Assembly (NCBI GenBank): GCA_039922875.1
Contig: JBDTDV010000041.1
Span: 1-15,012 of the forward strand
Origin: JBDTDV01 sp039922875
Lineage (GTDB): Bacteria > Actinomycetota > Actinomycetes > Actinomycetales > Microbacteriaceae
Length of the DNA stretch: 15,012 nucleotides
Direction of reading: 5' to 3'
Shown piece by piece: positions 13,761-15,012 of this stretch (positions are counted from its first letter, which is position 1; every line of letters begins with the position of its first letter). The notes beneath the pieces were generated by a model. It was not told where the DNA came from and did not search any database. It saw only the letters and a list, made by a program, of their open reading frames with translations. The position numbers and the translations under genes are program-made.

Positions 13761-13921
13761 CGCACTCCTCTCGAGCAGGCGGGATTCCTCGTGCCGTTGC
13801 CAGCATAGGCGAAGGTTCTGGCGCCGGCACGGCGGTGCTCGGCGCGCCCCCGCCCCGGCGCGCAGGCGAATGATGTGGGGATCATGGCTCGTTCATAGCG
13901 ACCCTAGCTACTCTCGGCAAC
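13761..13921. promoter_or_regulatory. Divergent control region with GC-rich inverted repeat
   Basis: This 161-bp gap separates the exporter ATPase gene from the MacB-like permease gene. TATGCT (13802-13807, minus) is a plausible -10 for the exporter, without a clear -35. GCGCGCC (13842-13848) and GGCGCGC (13857-13863) form a perfect 7-bp inverted repeat with an 8-base loop, possibly an operator. On the plus strand TACTCT (13909-13914) lies seven bases before the ATG at 13922. Confidence 0.4.
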
Positions 13922-15012
13922 ATGTTCGGTACTTATCTGCGTCGTGAACTCGTCAACCGCCGCAAACAGACGGTGATCATCGCGATCGGTATGGCCCTCG
14001 CCATCGCTCTGGTGATCGTGGTGAACGCGGTCGCGGCCGGCGTCGGTGCCGCACAGGCCCAGGTGCTGCGTTCGGTGTACGGGGTCGGCACCGATATCAC
14101 GATCAGTACGCCGGCCACTGCGGGCGGTGCCGTGGCAGTTCCCGGTACCCGCGGCCCCAGATTCGATTTCGGTGCCGGTGCAGGTACCGACTCCGGGGGC
14201 AGCCGAACGATCCACGAATCCCGGCTGAGTGTCGGACGGACCGCGACCACGATGAGCAGCGCGACGCTCGCGAGCGCAAAGCAGGTCAAGAACGTCACGG
14301 CGGCAGCGGGCATCCTGGCGCTGACGAATACGACTTTCGACGGCACGCTGCCAGATTTCGCGGCTCGGGGCAACGGCGGCAAGGGTGCGGCGAATCCGCC
14401 CAGCGGCGGGGCCGACGGGTCGGGCGGCAGCTCGTTCACCACCTCATCGTTCAGCGTGCTCGGGCTCGACCCGGCCGGCGCCGCGATCGGCCCGCTGTCC
14501 GCGGCGAAGAACGTCGCAGGTAGGAGCTTCACCTCGGCCGACGCCGGCAAGGATGTTGTGCTGTTGGACACCGGATATGCCAAAACCGCCTCTCTGGCCG
14601 TCGGTGACACGACCACGATCGGGGCAACCAGCTTCACCGTGATCGGACTGGTCGCTCCAACCGGTTCGGATGCCGAAACGGCCGCGAACGCGTATATCCC
14701 TCTTGACACCGCCCAGGCGCTGTCCGGGGAGAGCGGCAAGGTCAGCAGCGTCTATGTGCAAGCCGCGTCCTCGGGCGCCATCCCCCAGGTCAAGGCCGAT
14801 CTGCAGCAGGCGCTGCCAGCGCAGACGATCAGTACTCAAGCCGATCTCGCCGCGACGGTATCCGGGTCGCTCGGCACGGCGGCCGAGCTGATCGGGAACC
14901 TCGGCACCGTGCTGTCCCTTGTGGTGTTGGCCGCCGCATTCCTGATTGCCATTCTGTTCACTATCGCCGGAGTAACCCGGCGGACCCGGGAGTTCGGCAC
15001 TCTCAAAGCGAT
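13922..15012 (+). CDS. MacB/FtsX-type ABC transporter permease, 3' end beyond window
   Basis: Membrane subunit of a type VII-like (MacB/LolCDE-like) ABC system. I translated the frame by hand; it is open from ATG 13922 to the edge (363 complete codons). The N-terminus is LRRELVNRRKQTVIIAIGMALAIALVIVVNAVAAG, a cytoplasmic helix plus TM1 typical of the family. A long extracytoplasmic domain follows (about 45-320), rich in Ala, Gly, Ser and Thr and with a low-complexity Gly/Ser insert near 148-172. The domain has the MacB-core pattern of short beta stretches (VVLLDTGYAK, TSFTVIGLV, AYIPLDTAQAL, SVYVQA). It ends in a second membrane helix LVVLAAAFLIAILFTIAGVTRRTREFGTLKA, the FtsX signature leading into the cytoplasmic loop. 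No Shine-Dalgarno is visible. An ATPase gene is expected downstream, outside the window. Confidence 0.92.
   Translation, partial: MFGTYLRRELVNRRKQTVIIAIGMALAIALVIVVNAVAAGVGAAQAQVLRSVYGVGTDITISTPATAGGAVAVPGTRGPRFDFGAGAGTDSGGSRTIHESRLSVGRTATTMSSATLASAKQVKNVTAAAGILALTNTTFDGTLPDFAARGNGGKGAANPPSGGADGSGGSSFTTSSFSVLGLDPAGAAIGPLSAAKNVAGRSFTSADAGKDVVLLDTGYAKTASLAVGDTTTIGATSFTVIGLVAPTGSDAETAANAYIPLDTAQALSGESGKVSSVYVQAASSGAIPQVKADLQQALPAQTISTQADLAATVSGSLGTAAELIGNLGTVLSLVVLAAAFLIAILFTIAGVTRRTREFGTLKA

Noticed and set aside
1..15012. A novel defence, mobile or biosynthetic system
   Set aside because: All but one of the genes fall in well-known families (two importers, one exporter, an exporter permease, a reductase, DedA, ROK). 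The exception is the small hypothetical, and its neighbours give no sign of a system.

Overview
The window reads as chromosomal DNA of a high-GC Gram-positive bacterium (actinobacterium). Reading frames are GC-rich, GTG and TTG starts occur, lipoprotein-type solute-binding proteins are present, and the ROK regulator and single-domain sugar ATPase have actinobacterial character. I cannot name the genus from the sequence. The window holds 14 protein genes, two of them cut by its ends. I see no tRNA, rRNA, CRISPR array, IS element, integrase or phage gene.

Layout. (1) 1-4537, minus strand: a carbohydrate-uptake locus in the transcription order ROK-family repressor, sugar-binding lipoprotein (XylF type), single-domain ATPase (XylG type), permease (XylH type, running off the left edge). 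A promoter-like site lies in front of xylF, with two adjacent 11-bp palindromes over its -35 box and spacer. (2) 4660-5070, plus: a small conserved hypothetical gene divergent from the ROK gene. (3) 5071-5210: a convergent intergenic gap with three 18-bp tandem units and a perfect 17-bp inverted repeat. (4) 5211-6218, minus: an AcuI/YhdH-type NADPH-dependent acrylyl-CoA reductase/quinone oxidoreductase. (5) 6310-11053, minus: a complete branched-chain amino acid/amide-type ABC importer in the transcription order livK, livH, livM, livG, livF. Its genes overlap or abut and look lower in GC than the flanks. A perfect 14-bp-stem hairpin separates livK from livH. (6) 11319-11957, plus: a DedA-family membrane protein. 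(7) 12019-13760, minus: a two-gene ABC-2 type exporter (ATPase then permease, GTGA overlap). (8) 13922 to the right edge, plus: a MacB/FtsX-type ABC permease, incomplete.

How the parts work together. The xyl-type and liv-type loci are each self-contained importers with a secreted lipoprotein, membrane channel and ATPase. In both, an intergenic hairpin sits directly after the binding-protein gene, which fits the usual need for excess binding protein over channel components. The ROK protein is the obvious candidate regulator of the xyl-type genes. The exporter pair and the MacB-like permease are divergent and may share a control region.

No wholly new system is convincing here. The most distinctive items are the 18-bp-unit/17-bp-palindrome element at 5083-5178, the compositional break at the liv operon, and the paired palindromes at the xylF promoter.
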